Notes: generated by a model from the sequence alone, not told the origin. DNA of 64,000 nt from CALHKP01 sp963558075 (GCA_963558075.1 CAUWFN010000010.1:1-64000), one strand, 5' to 3'; positions 33,861 to 43,619 are shown, numbered from the stretch's first letter. Program-made: numbers and translations.

Positions 33861-34023
33861 TTAAAATTACCTCCCAAAAGATGCCTTTAAAAAATTTCGC
33901 AAATTTATTCTAACACATAAACCGCTGTAATTTCAATAATTTTGGTGTCTCAAACATATCAGAGTCAATCTTTTTTAAAAAAATCATAAAAAAATCACCC
34001 AATTAATGTTTTAGACGAAATAT

Positions 34024-34035
34024 GTGTGGTATAAT
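34024..34035 (+). promoter_or_regulatory. Extended -10 promoter of rubrerythrin
   Basis: TGTGG directly precedes TATAAT (34030-34035), an extended -10 box; a -35 box is weak (TGTTTT at 34007-34012). The 33861-34124 gap holds nothing else clear. The 5' leader is about 80 nt and AT-rich. I looked for a PerR box and found only an imperfect ATTATT/AATTAAT repeat. Confidence 0.6.
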
Positions 34036-34124
34036 TCAATCGTAAGGCGATAGAGAGTCTTACAAATAAAGATATAGAATCAATTATTAGAAATTAATAT
34101 TTTAAATCAAGGAGGAAAAGAATT

Positions 34125-34664
34125 ATGAAATGGGTATGCACAGTATGCGGTTATGTACATGAAGGAGACCAGGCTCCAGCAGAATGTCCACAGTGTCACG
34201 TAGGAGCAGATAAGTTCCAGGCTCAGACAGGAACAAGAGAATGGGCTGCAGAACACGTTGTAGGAGTAGCACAGGGCGTTAGCGAAGATATCCTAGCTGA
34301 CCTAAGAGCTAACTTCGAAGGTGAATGCACAGAAGTAGGTATGTACCTTGCAATGTCAAGAGTTGCACATAGAGAAGGTTATCCAGAAATCGGTCTTTAC
34401 TGGGAAAAGGCTGCATGGGAAGAAGCAGAACATGCTGCTAAGTTTGCTGAACTTCTAGGTGAAGTTGTAACAGACAGCACTAAGAAGAACCTAGAAATGA
34501 GAGTAGAAGCAGAAAACGGAGCTACTGCTGGTAAGTTTGATCTTGCTAAGAGAGCTAAGGCTGCTAACCTAGATGCTATTCATGACACAGTTCACGAAAT
34601 GGCTAGAGACGAAGCTAGACACGGTAAAGCTTTCGAAGGTCTTCTAAACAGATACTTTGGCTAA
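34125..34664 (+). CDS. Reverse rubrerythrin (peroxide reductase)
   Basis: A 179-residue protein in which the rubredoxin-like part comes first (Cys5, Cys8, Cys21, Cys24) and the ferritin-like di-iron four-helix bundle second (about 45-179). Iron ligands lie in FEGECTEVGMY, EEAEHAAKFAEL and ARDEARHGKAF. Reverse rubrerythrins of Clostridia reduce H2O2, and often O2, with electrons from NADH via rubredoxin partners. AAGGAGG precedes the start, and codon use is of the highly expressed type. Confidence 0.93.
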   Translation: MKWVCTVCGYVHEGDQAPAECPQCHVGADKFQAQTGTREWAAEHVVGVAQGVSEDILADLRANFEGECTEVGMYLAMSRVAHREGYPEIGLYWEKAAWEEAEHAAKFAELLGEVVTDSTKKNLEMRVEAENGATAGKFDLAKRAKAANLDAIHDTVHEMARDEARHGKAFEGLLNRYFG

Positions 34665-34714
34665 TATACGAAATTGCTACATAGCAATTTGAAATTCAAC
34701 AATTAAGTAACTTT

Positions 34715-34750
34715 AAGAGAACAATTCTGAAAAGGATTGTTCTCTTTTTT
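34715..34750 (+). terminator. Rubrerythrin terminator
   Basis: A perfect 11-bp stem (34715-34725 with 34736-34746) is followed by T residues. A second AAATTGCTA...TAGCAATTT hairpin lies at 34671-34690, right after the stop. Confidence 0.88.
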
Positions 34751-34782
34751 ATTCGTTTTTCTATAAATGACTATGTGCACCT

Positions 34783-34815
34783 AAAAAAAAGAACCATACC
34801 TAATTGTATGGTTCT
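34783..34815 (-). terminator. Terminator after the DUF4234/SHOCT gene
   Basis: GAACCATAC (34791-34799) pairs with GTATGGTTC (34806-34814), followed by eight U on the minus strand. Confidence 0.85.
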
Positions 34816-34838
34816 AAACTTAAACATATTCCTTAAAT

Positions 34839-36311
34839 TTACAGTCCAAGAAGTGATTTTTTCTTTGCATCAAACTCTTCCTGAGTGATTATTTCTCTAT
34901 CTAGAAGATCTTTATAAATCTTTAGCTCATCTGCAATCTCTGATGCACTCTTTATACTCTTTTCTGAAGGGCGTTCTTCATAAGCATATGTATTTTCGCT
35001 ATCTGCAGCTGGTTTTGCAGTTTCTGCTTCAGATTCAGCACCTCTGTTTTGACTCATTTCTGAAGATGAATTATCATCGCTATCCTTTGGGTTTTCTTGG
35101 CTATATCTGTATCCCTGGTAAGAAGGCTGATCTTCACTTTCTGCATTCTCAGAGGCTGAATTATATGCTCCTTCTTCTCCCTGTGAACTAGTTTCCGTGT
35201 ACTGATAATAGCTTGCATCCTGATTTTCTTCTCTTCTAAAACGAGCTCTATCTGCTCTTACTCTTACGACTTCGTTAATCTTGTCCTGCATGAAAATAGG
35301 TGCAAAGATATAGAAGAAAATTGCAAACAATGTGCTGATCAAAGTAATTTCTGAGGACACACCATTCTGCTGAGCGAGCATGTCGATTCTTTTTGATGTT
35401 TCGTATATCCAGTAAATCAGATAAAATGGAACAAATATGCAAAGAAGAAGCTGCGCAACAGGATTTCTCTCTGGTGCTGTTTTTACGCCGTTAAGGTATC
35501 TTGTCACTTTGTAAATCCAGATCATGTTCCAGATTCCGAAAGTAAATATCAAAAGTAATACGTGCTTTAGCATGCCAATATATCCGGATTCTATCCAGCC
35601 AAAGCTTTGATAATCTTTTCCCTGCTGCATTCCCTGAGCAAAGTTATTTCCGTAGGCATTTTCTGAATAAGGTCCCCCGTAGTTTTCTCCTGCGTATGAC
35701 CCTTGCGTATAGCCTGCGCTTTGTTTTGCTAGATCTAAAACGCCAGGCCACATCACAATAAATATAAATGCTACTATAGTAGCCGCCTCAACAAAGAAGT
35801 TTCTGAAGCTTATCCATCCGTAGCTGTAAACCCAGTTTCCGTTTGATCCTAATACAACTAAAAGTGCTACGCCAAGGGCAACTCCTCGTAGAATCAGAGG
35901 CAGGAACCAGAATTTCATGATTTCGTTTTTGTAGTTATCAAGTTTGTCTGTAAAAATCGCTATGAGTACTGCAGCCATGCAGAACACTGCCACAAGCTTG
36001 ATGAGATTTGGTATCATACAGAAAAAGTTAAAGTGCGTATAATAGTAATCCCATATATCATAGTTGCTATAATAGAAATTTTCAAAGAAAACTATAATTT
36101 CCACCGCAAGCAAAAGAAGCGAACCTAAAGGAATCAGCTTCTCTCTATCTTTGCCGAGAAGTCCTACTGCAAGCAATATATTTCCGCCGCACATAATCAA
36201 ATCGTTAAAGTGTACCCATCTTATGAAATCTGCAAGATTGATGACTGACAGTATTATAAATATCACTGACGCCGTCACTGCATACGTTTTGTTTCTTCCG
36301 TTTTCTACCAT
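34839..36311 (-). CDS. Membrane protein with DUF4234 and C-terminal SHOCT motif
   Basis: A 490-residue protein. Residues 1-200 hold about five to six membrane segments. The middle (about 235-355) resembles DUF4234, with FGIWNMIWIYKVTRYLN. A long hydrophilic linker rich in Ser, Glu, Tyr and Asn (about 370-455) follows. The end, ADELKIYKDLLDREIITQEE, is a SHOCT helix pair, an oligomerisation or tethering module. Role unknown. It follows dusB with 34 nt. Confidence 0.75.
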   Translation of the reverse strand: MVENGRNKTYAVTASVIFIILSVINLADFIRWVHFNDLIMCGGNILLAVGLLGKDREKLIPLGSLLLLAVEIIVFFENFYYSNYDIWDYYYTHFNFFCMIPNLIKLVAVFCMAAVLIAIFTDKLDNYKNEIMKFWFLPLILRGVALGVALLVVLGSNGNWVYSYGWISFRNFFVEAATIVAFIFIVMWPGVLDLAKQSAGYTQGSYAGENYGGPYSENAYGNNFAQGMQQGKDYQSFGWIESGYIGMLKHVLLLIFTFGIWNMIWIYKVTRYLNGVKTAPERNPVAQLLLCIFVPFYLIYWIYETSKRIDMLAQQNGVSSEITLISTLFAIFFYIFAPIFMQDKINEVVRVRADRARFRREENQDASYYQYTETSSQGEEGAYNSASENAESEDQPSYQGYRYSQENPKDSDDNSSSEMSQNRGAESEAETAKPAADSENTYAYEERPSEKSIKSASEIADELKIYKDLLDREIITQEEFDAKKKSLLGL

Positions 36312-36345
36312 ATATTCACATCCCTTCCCAAATTGTTCCGAAATA

Positions 36346-37317
36346 CTACATTCCGAAATTTCTTATCACAGATCTCAGCTCCTCGCTGTCTGTAATTGTA
36401 TTGACTTTTCCCCTTAGGGCCGCTCCGCCTTTTACGCCTTTCATATACCAGCCTATGAACTTTCTCATTTCTCTAACGGCTGCATACTCGCCCTTTTGTG
36501 CGAGAACCATATCAAAGTGTTCAAGCATGAGTTTCTTTTTTTCTTCTATATCAGGCGGCATAGGGATTTCTTCTCCATTCCATCCTGCCTTAAGCTCTCT
36601 AAAAATCCATGGATTACCAAGAGCTCCTCGCCCAATCATAACAAGATCGCAGCCCGTTACTTCCATAATTTTTTTTGCGGTCTCATAATCTGTGACATCG
36701 CCGTTTCCAATCAAAGGTATACTGATGTTTTCTCTTACCTTTGCGATTTTGTCCCAGTCAGCTTCTCCACTGTAATACTGCTCTCTCGTTCTTCCGTGAA
36801 CTGCAACAGCGCTTCCTCCTGCCGCTTCTATGGCCTTTGCTGCCTCAATAGCAAGGAAAGAATCTTTTTCGAATCCAAGCCTGATCTTGGCTGTCACGGG
36901 TTTATCTGTCGCCTTGACCATCTGGCTTATAATATCATAGATTAGATCCGGATCTTTCAATAGCGCCGAGCCTTCTCCGTTTTTTACTATTTTCGGAACA
37001 GGGCAGCCCATGTTTACATCGAGAATCACATTTTCTCTATCGTTAAGTTCCTTTGCAGCAAAAGCCATGATTTCCGGATCACTTCCAAAGATCTGATATG
37101 CTACAGGTTTTTCTTCCTCGTGTATAGAAAGAAGCTGATCTGTCTTTTTGTCCCCGTACCACAGACCCTTGGCACTTACCATTTCCGAATATACCAAAGC
37201 AGCTCCAAATCGATGGCAAAGCCTTCGAAATGGAGCGTCTGTAATTCCCGCCAAAGGAGCTAACAGAAAAGGATTCTCTAATTCTACATTTCCAATTCTA
37301 AGCGTCCTCTTCTTCAT
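36346..37317 (-). CDS. dusB: tRNA-dihydrouridine synthase
   Basis: A 323-residue FMN enzyme that reduces uridine to dihydrouridine in tRNA. The flavin-binding start APLAGITDAPFRRLC and the catalytic Cys in VNMGCPVPKI are clear, as are HGRTREQYYSG and GNGDV. The ATG at 37317 with AAAGGTAG is chosen over 37356. It overlaps coaX by 20 nt, a common order in Firmicutes. Confidence 0.93.
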   Translation of the reverse strand: MKKRTLRIGNVELENPFLLAPLAGITDAPFRRLCHRFGAALVYSEMVSAKGLWYGDKKTDQLLSIHEEEKPVAYQIFGSDPEIMAFAAKELNDRENVILDVNMGCPVPKIVKNGEGSALLKDPDLIYDIISQMVKATDKPVTAKIRLGFEKDSFLAIEAAKAIEAAGGSAVAVHGRTREQYYSGEADWDKIAKVRENISIPLIGNGDVTDYETAKKIMEVTGCDLVMIGRGALGNPWIFRELKAGWNGEEIPMPPDIEEKKKLMLEHFDMVLAQKGEYAAVREMRKFIGWYMKGVKGGAALRGKVNTITDSEELRSVIRNFGM

Positions 37318-38140
37318 ATTTTCTACCTTTGCATTTATGTGCCAGTCTGGCAGCATTTTTTTTGTTCTTTTCGTAGATTATTTCAAGACCTTCTAGTGTA
37401 AGCATCTTGTCTACATAATCTATACATGTTACACCATTGTAGATCAAAGTAGATAATCCGCCGGTTGCAACTACTGTAACCTTCTTATCAGGGCCTACAA
37501 TAGCCTCGAGTTCTTTTTTCATTTTGCCGACGATAAATTCAACAATTCCCATGTGACCGTACACAAGACCTGACTGCATGCTCTGAATAGTATTCTTGCA
37601 GATTGTTGTTCCCGGCTCTTCCAGCTCTACCTTTGGAAGCTTGGAAGTCTTTTCGAACAGAGCCTCTGATGAAATTTTCAGACCTGGAGCAATTGTACCT
37701 CCGAGATACTCTGCTTTGTCGCTTACTGCACAAAATGTTGTAGCAGTACCAAAGTCGATGATGATTAGCGGTCCGCCATATTTCTGATAAGCTGCAACTG
37801 CATTTACAATACGGTCTGCACCAACCTGTTTAGGGTTATCGTATTTTACAATCAGACCTGTTTTTACACCTGATTCAATTACGATAGCACGCTTGTTGAA
37901 ATATTTTACTGCAAGGTGCTGAAGTGTGTACAGAACTGATGGCACTACTGTTGAAATAATGATATCATCTACATCTGACATTTCGATGCCTTCGTACATA
38001 AATAGCTGTCTTACTATCATTCCGTACTCATCGGCACTTTTGTTAGTGTCAGTTTCGATTCTCCAGTTGGTAACTAACTCTCTGTCTTTAAATACGCCAA
38101 GTACGATGTTACTGTTACCTACGTCAAAAGCTAATAACAT
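37298..38140 (-). CDS. coaX: Type III pantothenate kinase
   Basis: A 280-residue ASKHA-fold kinase, first step from pantothenate to CoA. The phosphate motif is LAFDVGNSN (3-11), with VGADRIVNAVAAY and IIIDFGTATTF as the substrate and metal sites. It needs a monovalent cation and is not feedback-inhibited by CoA. It ends in a basic-acidic tail overlapping dusB. Confidence 0.94.
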   Translation of the reverse strand: MLLAFDVGNSNIVLGVFKDRELVTNWRIETDTNKSADEYGMIVRQLFMYEGIEMSDVDDIIISTVVPSVLYTLQHLAVKYFNKRAIVIESGVKTGLIVKYDNPKQVGADRIVNAVAAYQKYGGPLIIIDFGTATTFCAVSDKAEYLGGTIAPGLKISSEALFEKTSKLPKVELEEPGTTICKNTIQSMQSGLVYGHMGIVEFIVGKMKKELEAIVGPDKKVTVVATGGLSTLIYNGVTCIDYVDKMLTLEGLEIIYEKNKKNAARLAHKCKGRKYEEEDA

Positions 38141-38169
38141 GTTTTTTTACTCCTCTTTTCGGATTTAAT

Positions 38170-39753
38170 TTAGTTTACTACTCTTTCGAGTCTCTTGAGC
38201 GCAAGGGCTATTGTAAGTCCAGGTATGACTCTGTTACCTGTAATCTCTGCACCGAGCACTTCGTTGATTCTCTTGAGTCTGTATTGTACAGTGTTTGTGT
38301 GAATTCCCATGAATTCAGATGTCTTTCCACTGTTCATACCTGCATCCAGAACGAAAGTTTCGAGGGTTTCCAGAAGCTGTCTTGCCTTGTGTTCACCCAT
38401 TTCTTTCTTGAATGGCTCAAGAAGCTCAACATAGTTTTTCTTTATGTAGCCTCCCTGAACCTGTATATTGATGCAGTTTGATACAAGTACAAGTTCATAC
38501 TTTGTGAATACTCGCTTATAAGGGAATACATTTTCTACAAATGTCCATGTCTCACTGATAAGCTTGAATCCATCAGCTGCACCTTCTATTCCGTCAAGTC
38601 CTGTTGCATGGAAAATACGAACGGCTTTGTTGCCTTCCTTGAGTCTATCAAAGAGTTTAAGACTTGAAAGCTTTCCTGTTTGCTCAATATTTTCTCCCTC
38701 AACAGGATGTTTGATTATGATTCCGTAAGTTTCTTCTGCCTCCTGAATTCTAAGAACCTCGCAGTTTTCTTCTTTTTCGAAGTCGGCAATAGTATCAAGA
38801 CACTGGGATGTGTCTATGCCCTTTGCATAGAATACACTTGCAATGCTCTCTGAGAGAATATTCATTTCATCTCTTAGAGAATATGCAAGGCTTCTGTTTC
38901 CTCTGATAAGAGATTTGATAAACTCGGCCTTGAGGTCACGTTCAGGTGTATATTTCCACATACCAATTGCAAGCTCGATGATTTCTGCAAGTTTTGTAAC
39001 CTCACCTGCAGAATAGTTATCATCGTTATCTACAATCAAAAGGAAATATTTTTCTTTTTCGATGCTTATCGATCCCCAGTATGCAAACACACCGTTTATA
39101 TCAAGCATTGAATAAATACCTGATCTGTCAATCTCGTGATCTTTCAGAAGTCTCACTGCATCGGCAACTGTTGCCTTATGTCTAGTCTCCACAACAAGAA
39201 TAGGATTGAAATCCTTAGAAAGCATTACAATCTGAAATTCGTTGCTCAGAGCCGCTTCCTTTAGGGCCGAAGGGAAGCTCTTGTGTTTTTCGAAATTCAG
39301 CAGATGATAAATGGTGTTGTTTATCAGGCTGTTTTTGAAATTGTCGCCGTAGAGCAATTTATCCATGATCTGCTCTATAGCATCGGCATATTCTGACTGA
39401 TTGCCGTTTGGAATGATTATAAATGGCAGTCCGACAGATTCTGCAACTTCCAGTATTACACTGTCAGCCGCTGTGATCCCATTCTTTGCATGGAATACTA
39501 CAAGGGCGCTTATCCCGCATTTTGCAAGAGCGCGGACAACGTCTGCTTGCAGCTGTTCATTGTCCTTCATACCGTAAAAGGATGTCAGAACAATCTGCTC
39601 GCGTACTCCATTGTTATCAATCGCAGTCTTAAGGTCTGCCGCATCCATTACCGATACAGTTCTAACTCTGTTCGATAGGTTTCTTTCGCCTGCAGCAACA
39701 ATGCTTGGATTAAAGGCATCTAGCGTCAGACAATCCTTTACTGTAATCTTCAT
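38170..39753 (-). CDS. PucR-family transcriptional regulator
   Basis: A 527-residue regulator. The N-terminal PucR domain (about 1-130), a middle GGDEF-like/CdaR region, and a C-terminal helix-turn-helix (FMGIHTNTVQYRLKRINEVLG, about 490-510) are visible. Family members switch purine or amino-acid catabolic genes. The target is unknown; it lies between ftsH and coaX, 29 nt before coaX, where such genes are not usually found. Confidence 0.85.
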   Translation of the reverse strand: MKITVKDCLTLDAFNPSIVAAGERNLSNRVRTVSVMDAADLKTAIDNNGVREQIVLTSFYGMKDNEQLQADVVRALAKCGISALVVFHAKNGITAADSVILEVAESVGLPFIIIPNGNQSEYADAIEQIMDKLLYGDNFKNSLINNTIYHLLNFEKHKSFPSALKEAALSNEFQIVMLSKDFNPILVVETRHKATVADAVRLLKDHEIDRSGIYSMLDINGVFAYWGSISIEKEKYFLLIVDNDDNYSAGEVTKLAEIIELAIGMWKYTPERDLKAEFIKSLIRGNRSLAYSLRDEMNILSESIASVFYAKGIDTSQCLDTIADFEKEENCEVLRIQEAEETYGIIIKHPVEGENIEQTGKLSSLKLFDRLKEGNKAVRIFHATGLDGIEGAADGFKLISETWTFVENVFPYKRVFTKYELVLVSNCINIQVQGGYIKKNYVELLEPFKKEMGEHKARQLLETLETFVLDAGMNSGKTSEFMGIHTNTVQYRLKRINEVLGAEITGNRVIPGLTIALALKRLERVVN

Positions 39754-39806
39754 TATGGCACCTCGAATTCTTCTGCCGAAAACAAAGCTGTCAAAGCGTG
39801 GCAGCC

Positions 39807-42029
39807 TTAGTTTTCAGTCTCATCGCTATCTTTTCTTTCTTTAATTTCAACTTTATCTTCGTCTACATCGGATGACTCAGTCTCTTTGGCTTCTGACACG
39901 ATTTTCTCTTCTTCCGCATCAGCTTCCTCATTTATGAGCTCTGCCTCGTCTGTCAGCTCCTCTTCTGAATCCTCCTTATTTATGAGTTCTTCTACAGGTC
40001 TGAGCTTAAGGCCGTCGTTATATGTGCTGACAGGTCCGTTATTGTCATCATCATCCATATAGTCTGTGTCATACTTTGCAAGCTCCGCAGCAAGCTTTTC
40101 TGCTTCTTCTTTGCGGATTCTTTCGTATTCAGCAGCTTCTTCCTCATTCTGCTCTTTTATTTTCTCATTTTCTTCTCTTACGTTTTCAGCAAGCTCCTCT
40201 GGTGTTACCTCACCGCTGTATAGAGCTTCGAACTGTTTACCGTCAAGAGTTTCAACTGCAAGAAGGGCCTGTGCAACGCGTTCAAGTCTGTCCATGTTTT
40301 CTTCGATGATTTTCTTTGTTTCATCGAATGCGCCGTCGATAATATCTCTGATTTCATGGTCGATTTCTGATGCCACGTTTTCTGAGTAGCTCTTCTTGGA
40401 TGAGAAGTCATTGCCTAGGAAAACTTCTTCTGTGTCGGCATAGCATACAGGTCCAAGCTTTTCACTGAATCCGTATCTTGTTACCATGTCACGAGCGATT
40501 TCTGTAGCTCTCATGATATCGTTGCTTGCGCCTGTACTAATATCATCAAGTGTAAGAAGCTCTGCAACACGTCCACCGAGAAGATGTTTGATTGCATTCA
40601 GCATGTGCTTCTTTGTTTCGAATGTCTTGTCCTTTTCTGGAAGAGACATTGTAAAGCCGCCGGCTGAACCTCTAGGAATAATTGTAATCTGGTGAACAGG
40701 ATCTGAGCCCGGAAGACTTCTCATTACAACAGCATGACCTGCCTCGTGATATGCAGTCAGCTTTCTTTCTTCTTCGCTAATTACACGGCTCTTCTTTGCA
40801 GGGCCTGCCATTACCTTTGTTGCAGCCTCTTCTATTTCTGACATACGAATCTTACGACCGTTACGTCTTGCTGTAATAAGAGCAGCCTCGTTCAGAAGGT
40901 TCTCAAGATCTGCAGGTGTAAAGCCTGGAGTTCTTCTTGCGATAACGCTTGGTGAAACTTCCTCTGAAAGAGGTTTGTTCTTTGAGTGAATTCTTATGAT
41001 TTCCTCTCTGCCTTTTACATCAGGAACACCGATAACAACCTGTCTATCGAATCTTCCTGGTCTTAACAGAGCCGGGTCTAAAACGTCTGGTCTGTTTGTT
41101 GCAGCAAGGATAATGATTCCTGAGTTTTCTCCGAATCCGTCCATCTCTACGAGCAGCTGGTTAAGAGTCTGTTCTCTTTCGTCATTTCCGCCGCCAAGGC
41201 CTGCGCCTCTCTTACGTCCTACAGCATCGATTTCGTCGATGAAAACGATACATGGAGCATTCTTCTTTGCCTGATCAAACAGGTCTCTAACTCTAGATGC
41301 TCCGACACCTACGAACATTTCAACGAAGTCGGAACCACTTATTGTAAAGAATGGAACACCCGCTTCTCCTGCTGTAGCTCTTGAAACATATGTCTTACCT
41401 GTTCCCGGAGGGCCTACAAGCAGAACGCCCTTTGGAATTCTCGCTCCAACATCTCTGTATTTTCTTGGGTCTTTTAGGAAGTCAACAATTTCCTGAAGTT
41501 CTTCTTTTTCTTCGTCAAGGCCAGCAACATCATCAAAGGTGATCTTCTTGCCTTCGCCCTTGTACATCTTGGCCTTACTCTTTCCAAACGAGAAGGCTTT
41601 GCCATTTCCGCCTTGGTTCATCATTATGTAGAATAGGAATCCAAGAGAAAGCAGCATAAGAAGCGTTGGAAGAATGTTCAGCAGCATTCCTGTCGCCTTA
41701 GGCGGATCAGTTTCCATTTTGATTTTTCCAGCTTCCATCTGAGGATAGATGTACTTTTCCTCTAGATAATTGATTTCAGTAATGTACGGAGCATGAGCAT
41801 AAACCACCTGCTCCTTGTCATTTTTGTCTTTTGATTTAAGTTTACCTGTCAGTTTTGTGTCTGTAATGTTGATTTCCGCAATCTTTTCCTGTTCGAGGTA
41901 ATTTGCAAATGTAGAAAATTTTACTTTCTTTACATTAGCTCCGCCATCACCTTGGAAAAAATATGCAGCTCCCACAATCAGTGCAAAAATAACAAGATAT
42001 ACACTTATGTTCTTTGCAAATTTTTTCAA
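39807..42029 (-). CDS. ftsH: ATP-dependent zinc metalloprotease FtsH
   Basis: A 740-residue membrane protease. Two membrane segments (about 7-25 and 115-137) frame a short outer domain. AAA motifs: GPPGTGKT (206-213), FIDEIDAVGRK and ATNRPDVLDPA. Zinc site HEAGH (428-432). A strongly acidic tail of about 115 residues (from about 625) is longer than in ordinary FtsH (about 640-650). The start is TTG at 42029, 11 nt after AGGAGG. It degrades membrane proteins and regulators. A 14-bp palindrome lies in the leader. Confidence 0.95.
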   Translation of the reverse strand: MKKFAKNISVYLVIFALIVGAAYFFQGDGGANVKKVKFSTFANYLEQEKIAEINITDTKLTGKLKSKDKNDKEQVVYAHAPYITEINYLEEKYIYPQMEAGKIKMETDPPKATGMLLNILPTLLMLLSLGFLFYIMMNQGGNGKAFSFGKSKAKMYKGEGKKITFDDVAGLDEEKEELQEIVDFLKDPRKYRDVGARIPKGVLLVGPPGTGKTYVSRATAGEAGVPFFTISGSDFVEMFVGVGASRVRDLFDQAKKNAPCIVFIDEIDAVGRKRGAGLGGGNDEREQTLNQLLVEMDGFGENSGIIILAATNRPDVLDPALLRPGRFDRQVVIGVPDVKGREEIIRIHSKNKPLSEEVSPSVIARRTPGFTPADLENLLNEAALITARRNGRKIRMSEIEEAATKVMAGPAKKSRVISEEERKLTAYHEAGHAVVMRSLPGSDPVHQITIIPRGSAGGFTMSLPEKDKTFETKKHMLNAIKHLLGGRVAELLTLDDISTGASNDIMRATEIARDMVTRYGFSEKLGPVCYADTEEVFLGNDFSSKKSYSENVASEIDHEIRDIIDGAFDETKKIIEENMDRLERVAQALLAVETLDGKQFEALYSGEVTPEELAENVREENEKIKEQNEEEAAEYERIRKEEAEKLAAELAKYDTDYMDDDDNNGPVSTYNDGLKLRPVEELINKEDSEEELTDEAELINEEADAEEEKIVSEAKETESSDVDEDKVEIKERKDSDETEN

Positions 42030-42049
42030 TGTCTTATTTTCCTCCTATA

Positions 42050-42063
42050 TAACAAATTTGTTA
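42050..42063. promoter_or_regulatory. 14-bp palindrome in the ftsH leader
   Basis: TAACAAATTTGTTA is a perfect palindrome just upstream of the ftsH ribosome-binding site. It may be an operator or a small hairpin in the mRNA. I do not recognise its regulator; it is not a CIRCE element. Confidence 0.4.
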
Positions 42064-42166
42064 ATATACCGCATATCAAAGCAATTTATTTTCTCTAGCA
42101 AACAAATGTGCATTGTAAAATTTACTGTAATTTGTAATCTGTTAACAAAACAGTCTATCTATTTTA

Positions 42167-43564
42167 TCACGTACACCTGTTAATTTCAATACATATGACG
42201 TTTTTTGTATCGCTGTCCACACTATATTTTGCGCTACATCTTGCCCTTGACTTTATCGGTCTTGCAACGAGAACTTCTTTTCCCGCCGCACATATAAGAG
42301 CCTCATCTCTTTCGTGCTTTGGAACTTTCATGTCAACAAAGAGATTCTGGAGCTTCTTTGTTCCTCCTTTTGTTCGGATATAATCTCCCGGCGCCCTCTT
42401 TCTGAAAGAAATAAGCTCAAGCACGTTTTCGCCATACTCTTTTCTCAGCTTATCAGCATCAAAATAATATGCTCCGCCTTTTTCTCTTTCGATCTTATCG
42501 ACTTCTATTTCGTATGTAGCTGCCGAAAACTCCTCCTCCGCTACATTCATCTTGAGCACAACATCACCGTATACCGATGTAATCAAATATCCATGAGGAA
42601 GGTCAGATGATGCGGAAGGCTTTTCGCTAAAAACCAAAGCCTCCATGTTCCTATAATGTGTGTAGGAAAGGTCTCCATTCATGCCTATTTTCTCAAGAGC
42701 AAGAGCAAGAACCCTGCGTCTTACGGCAATATGTAGCTTCCTAAGCCCTTCGCCGCTAAGCAGAATTTCGCACCGTTCTGGATCAAACTCTTTGGTGCAC
42801 TTTTCTAGCGCCTCAGCTGCCGCAAATAACATATACTCTCTATCTTCCCGTGCAGACTCCGAAAGCCGATAAAGGGCTTCCTTTAGATTTGGATTGTATT
42901 CCTTCTCAAGGTAAGGTATAAGGTTTAGCCTTATTTTGTTTCTGCTGTAAATTGGCTTGAGATTTGTCTTGTCGATGCACGGATTTAGATTTCTTTCTTC
43001 ACAGTATGCGACAATATCCTTTTTTTCTACATCTAAAAGCGGCCTTATTATATCGCGTCCACCCTCATCTTTTCTTACATAGCTTATACCAGAAAGTCCG
43101 TCAGTGCCTGTTCCTCTCAGCATTCGAAAAAGCACAGTTTCCGCTCTATCATCGAGATTCTGGGCAACAGCAATCTTTATGTCATCGCGTAAAATCCCCG
43201 TTGCTTCAATCTCTTCGCAAACCTCTGCAAAGGCACTGTATCTAACGAGGCGCCCTGCTTCCTCAGAAGTTATCTTCTGCCTCCTTGCAATCTCTGCGCA
43301 GTCATAAACAAAGCTTCTGCACGGAATTCCTCTGCTCTTGCAGAGTTCTTCTGTAAATTTCTGATCATCTTCTGCTGCTCCCGGTCTAAACTTGTGGTTA
43401 ACGTGAACTGGGTGAAGTGTCAAATTCCACTCCCTTGAAATACGCTCTAGAACATCAAAAAGGCACACTGAATCAGGTCCACCTGAGAGACCGATTACAA
43501 TGTGCTGTCCTTTATTTATCATGTTATATTTTCGAATCGTTTCTATAATCTTTTCTGTAACCAT
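42167..43564 (-). CDS. tilS: tRNA(Ile)-lysidine synthase
   Basis: A protein of about 465 residues with the N-type PP-loop GLSGGPDS (25-32). It converts cytidine 34 of the AUA-reading tRNA-Ile to lysidine. HPVHVNHKFR, AVAQNLDDRAET and GLSGI are TilS motifs; the C-terminal TilS domains follow. I start at the ATG at 43564 because the next upstream Met lies before the promoter box. No ribosome-binding site precedes it; see the promoter. The hpt gene usually found between tilS and ftsH is absent. Confidence 0.92.
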   Translation of the reverse strand: MVTEKIIETIRKYNMINKGQHIVIGLSGGPDSVCLFDVLERISREWNLTLHPVHVNHKFRPGAAEDDQKFTEELCKSRGIPCRSFVYDCAEIARRQKITSEEAGRLVRYSAFAEVCEEIEATGILRDDIKIAVAQNLDDRAETVLFRMLRGTGTDGLSGISYVRKDEGGRDIIRPLLDVEKKDIVAYCEERNLNPCIDKTNLKPIYSRNKIRLNLIPYLEKEYNPNLKEALYRLSESAREDREYMLFAAAEALEKCTKEFDPERCEILLSGEGLRKLHIAVRRRVLALALEKIGMNGDLSYTHYRNMEALVFSEKPSASSDLPHGYLITSVYGDVVLKMNVAEEEFSAATYEIEVDKIEREKGGAYYFDADKLRKEYGENVLELISFRKRAPGDYIRTKGGTKKLQNLFVDMKVPKHERDEALICAAGKEVLVARPIKSRARCSAKYSVDSDTKNVICIEINRCT

Positions 43565-43573
43565 AATACAGAT

Positions 43574-43579
43574 ATTATA
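43574..43579 (-). promoter_or_regulatory. Extended -10 box of tilS, leaderless-type spacing
   Basis: TGG-TATAAT on the minus strand ends just 9 nt before the tilS ATG at 43564, with no Shine-Dalgarno between. A normal start 6-8 nt after the -10 box would give an mRNA with a leader of about 0-5 nt. The -35 region, TGTGAC or GTGACA, is weak. Confidence 0.6.
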
Positions 43580-43619
43580 CCACAAATTTGAGTCTGTCAC
43601 ACAAATTTATATGCAGATT

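Noticed and set aside
34080..34110. PerR-type box upstream of rubrerythrin
   Set aside because: The ATTATT...AATTAAT repeat is imperfect and sits downstream of the -10 box in an AT-rich leader; chance is likely.
36401..36945. Two overlapping plus-strand ORFs (95 and 149 codons)
   Set aside because: Both are antisense to dusB and lack start signals and family motifs.
42030..42166. CIRCE or CtsR site in front of ftsH
   Set aside because: Neither consensus is present; only an unrelated TAACAAATTTGTTA palindrome is seen.
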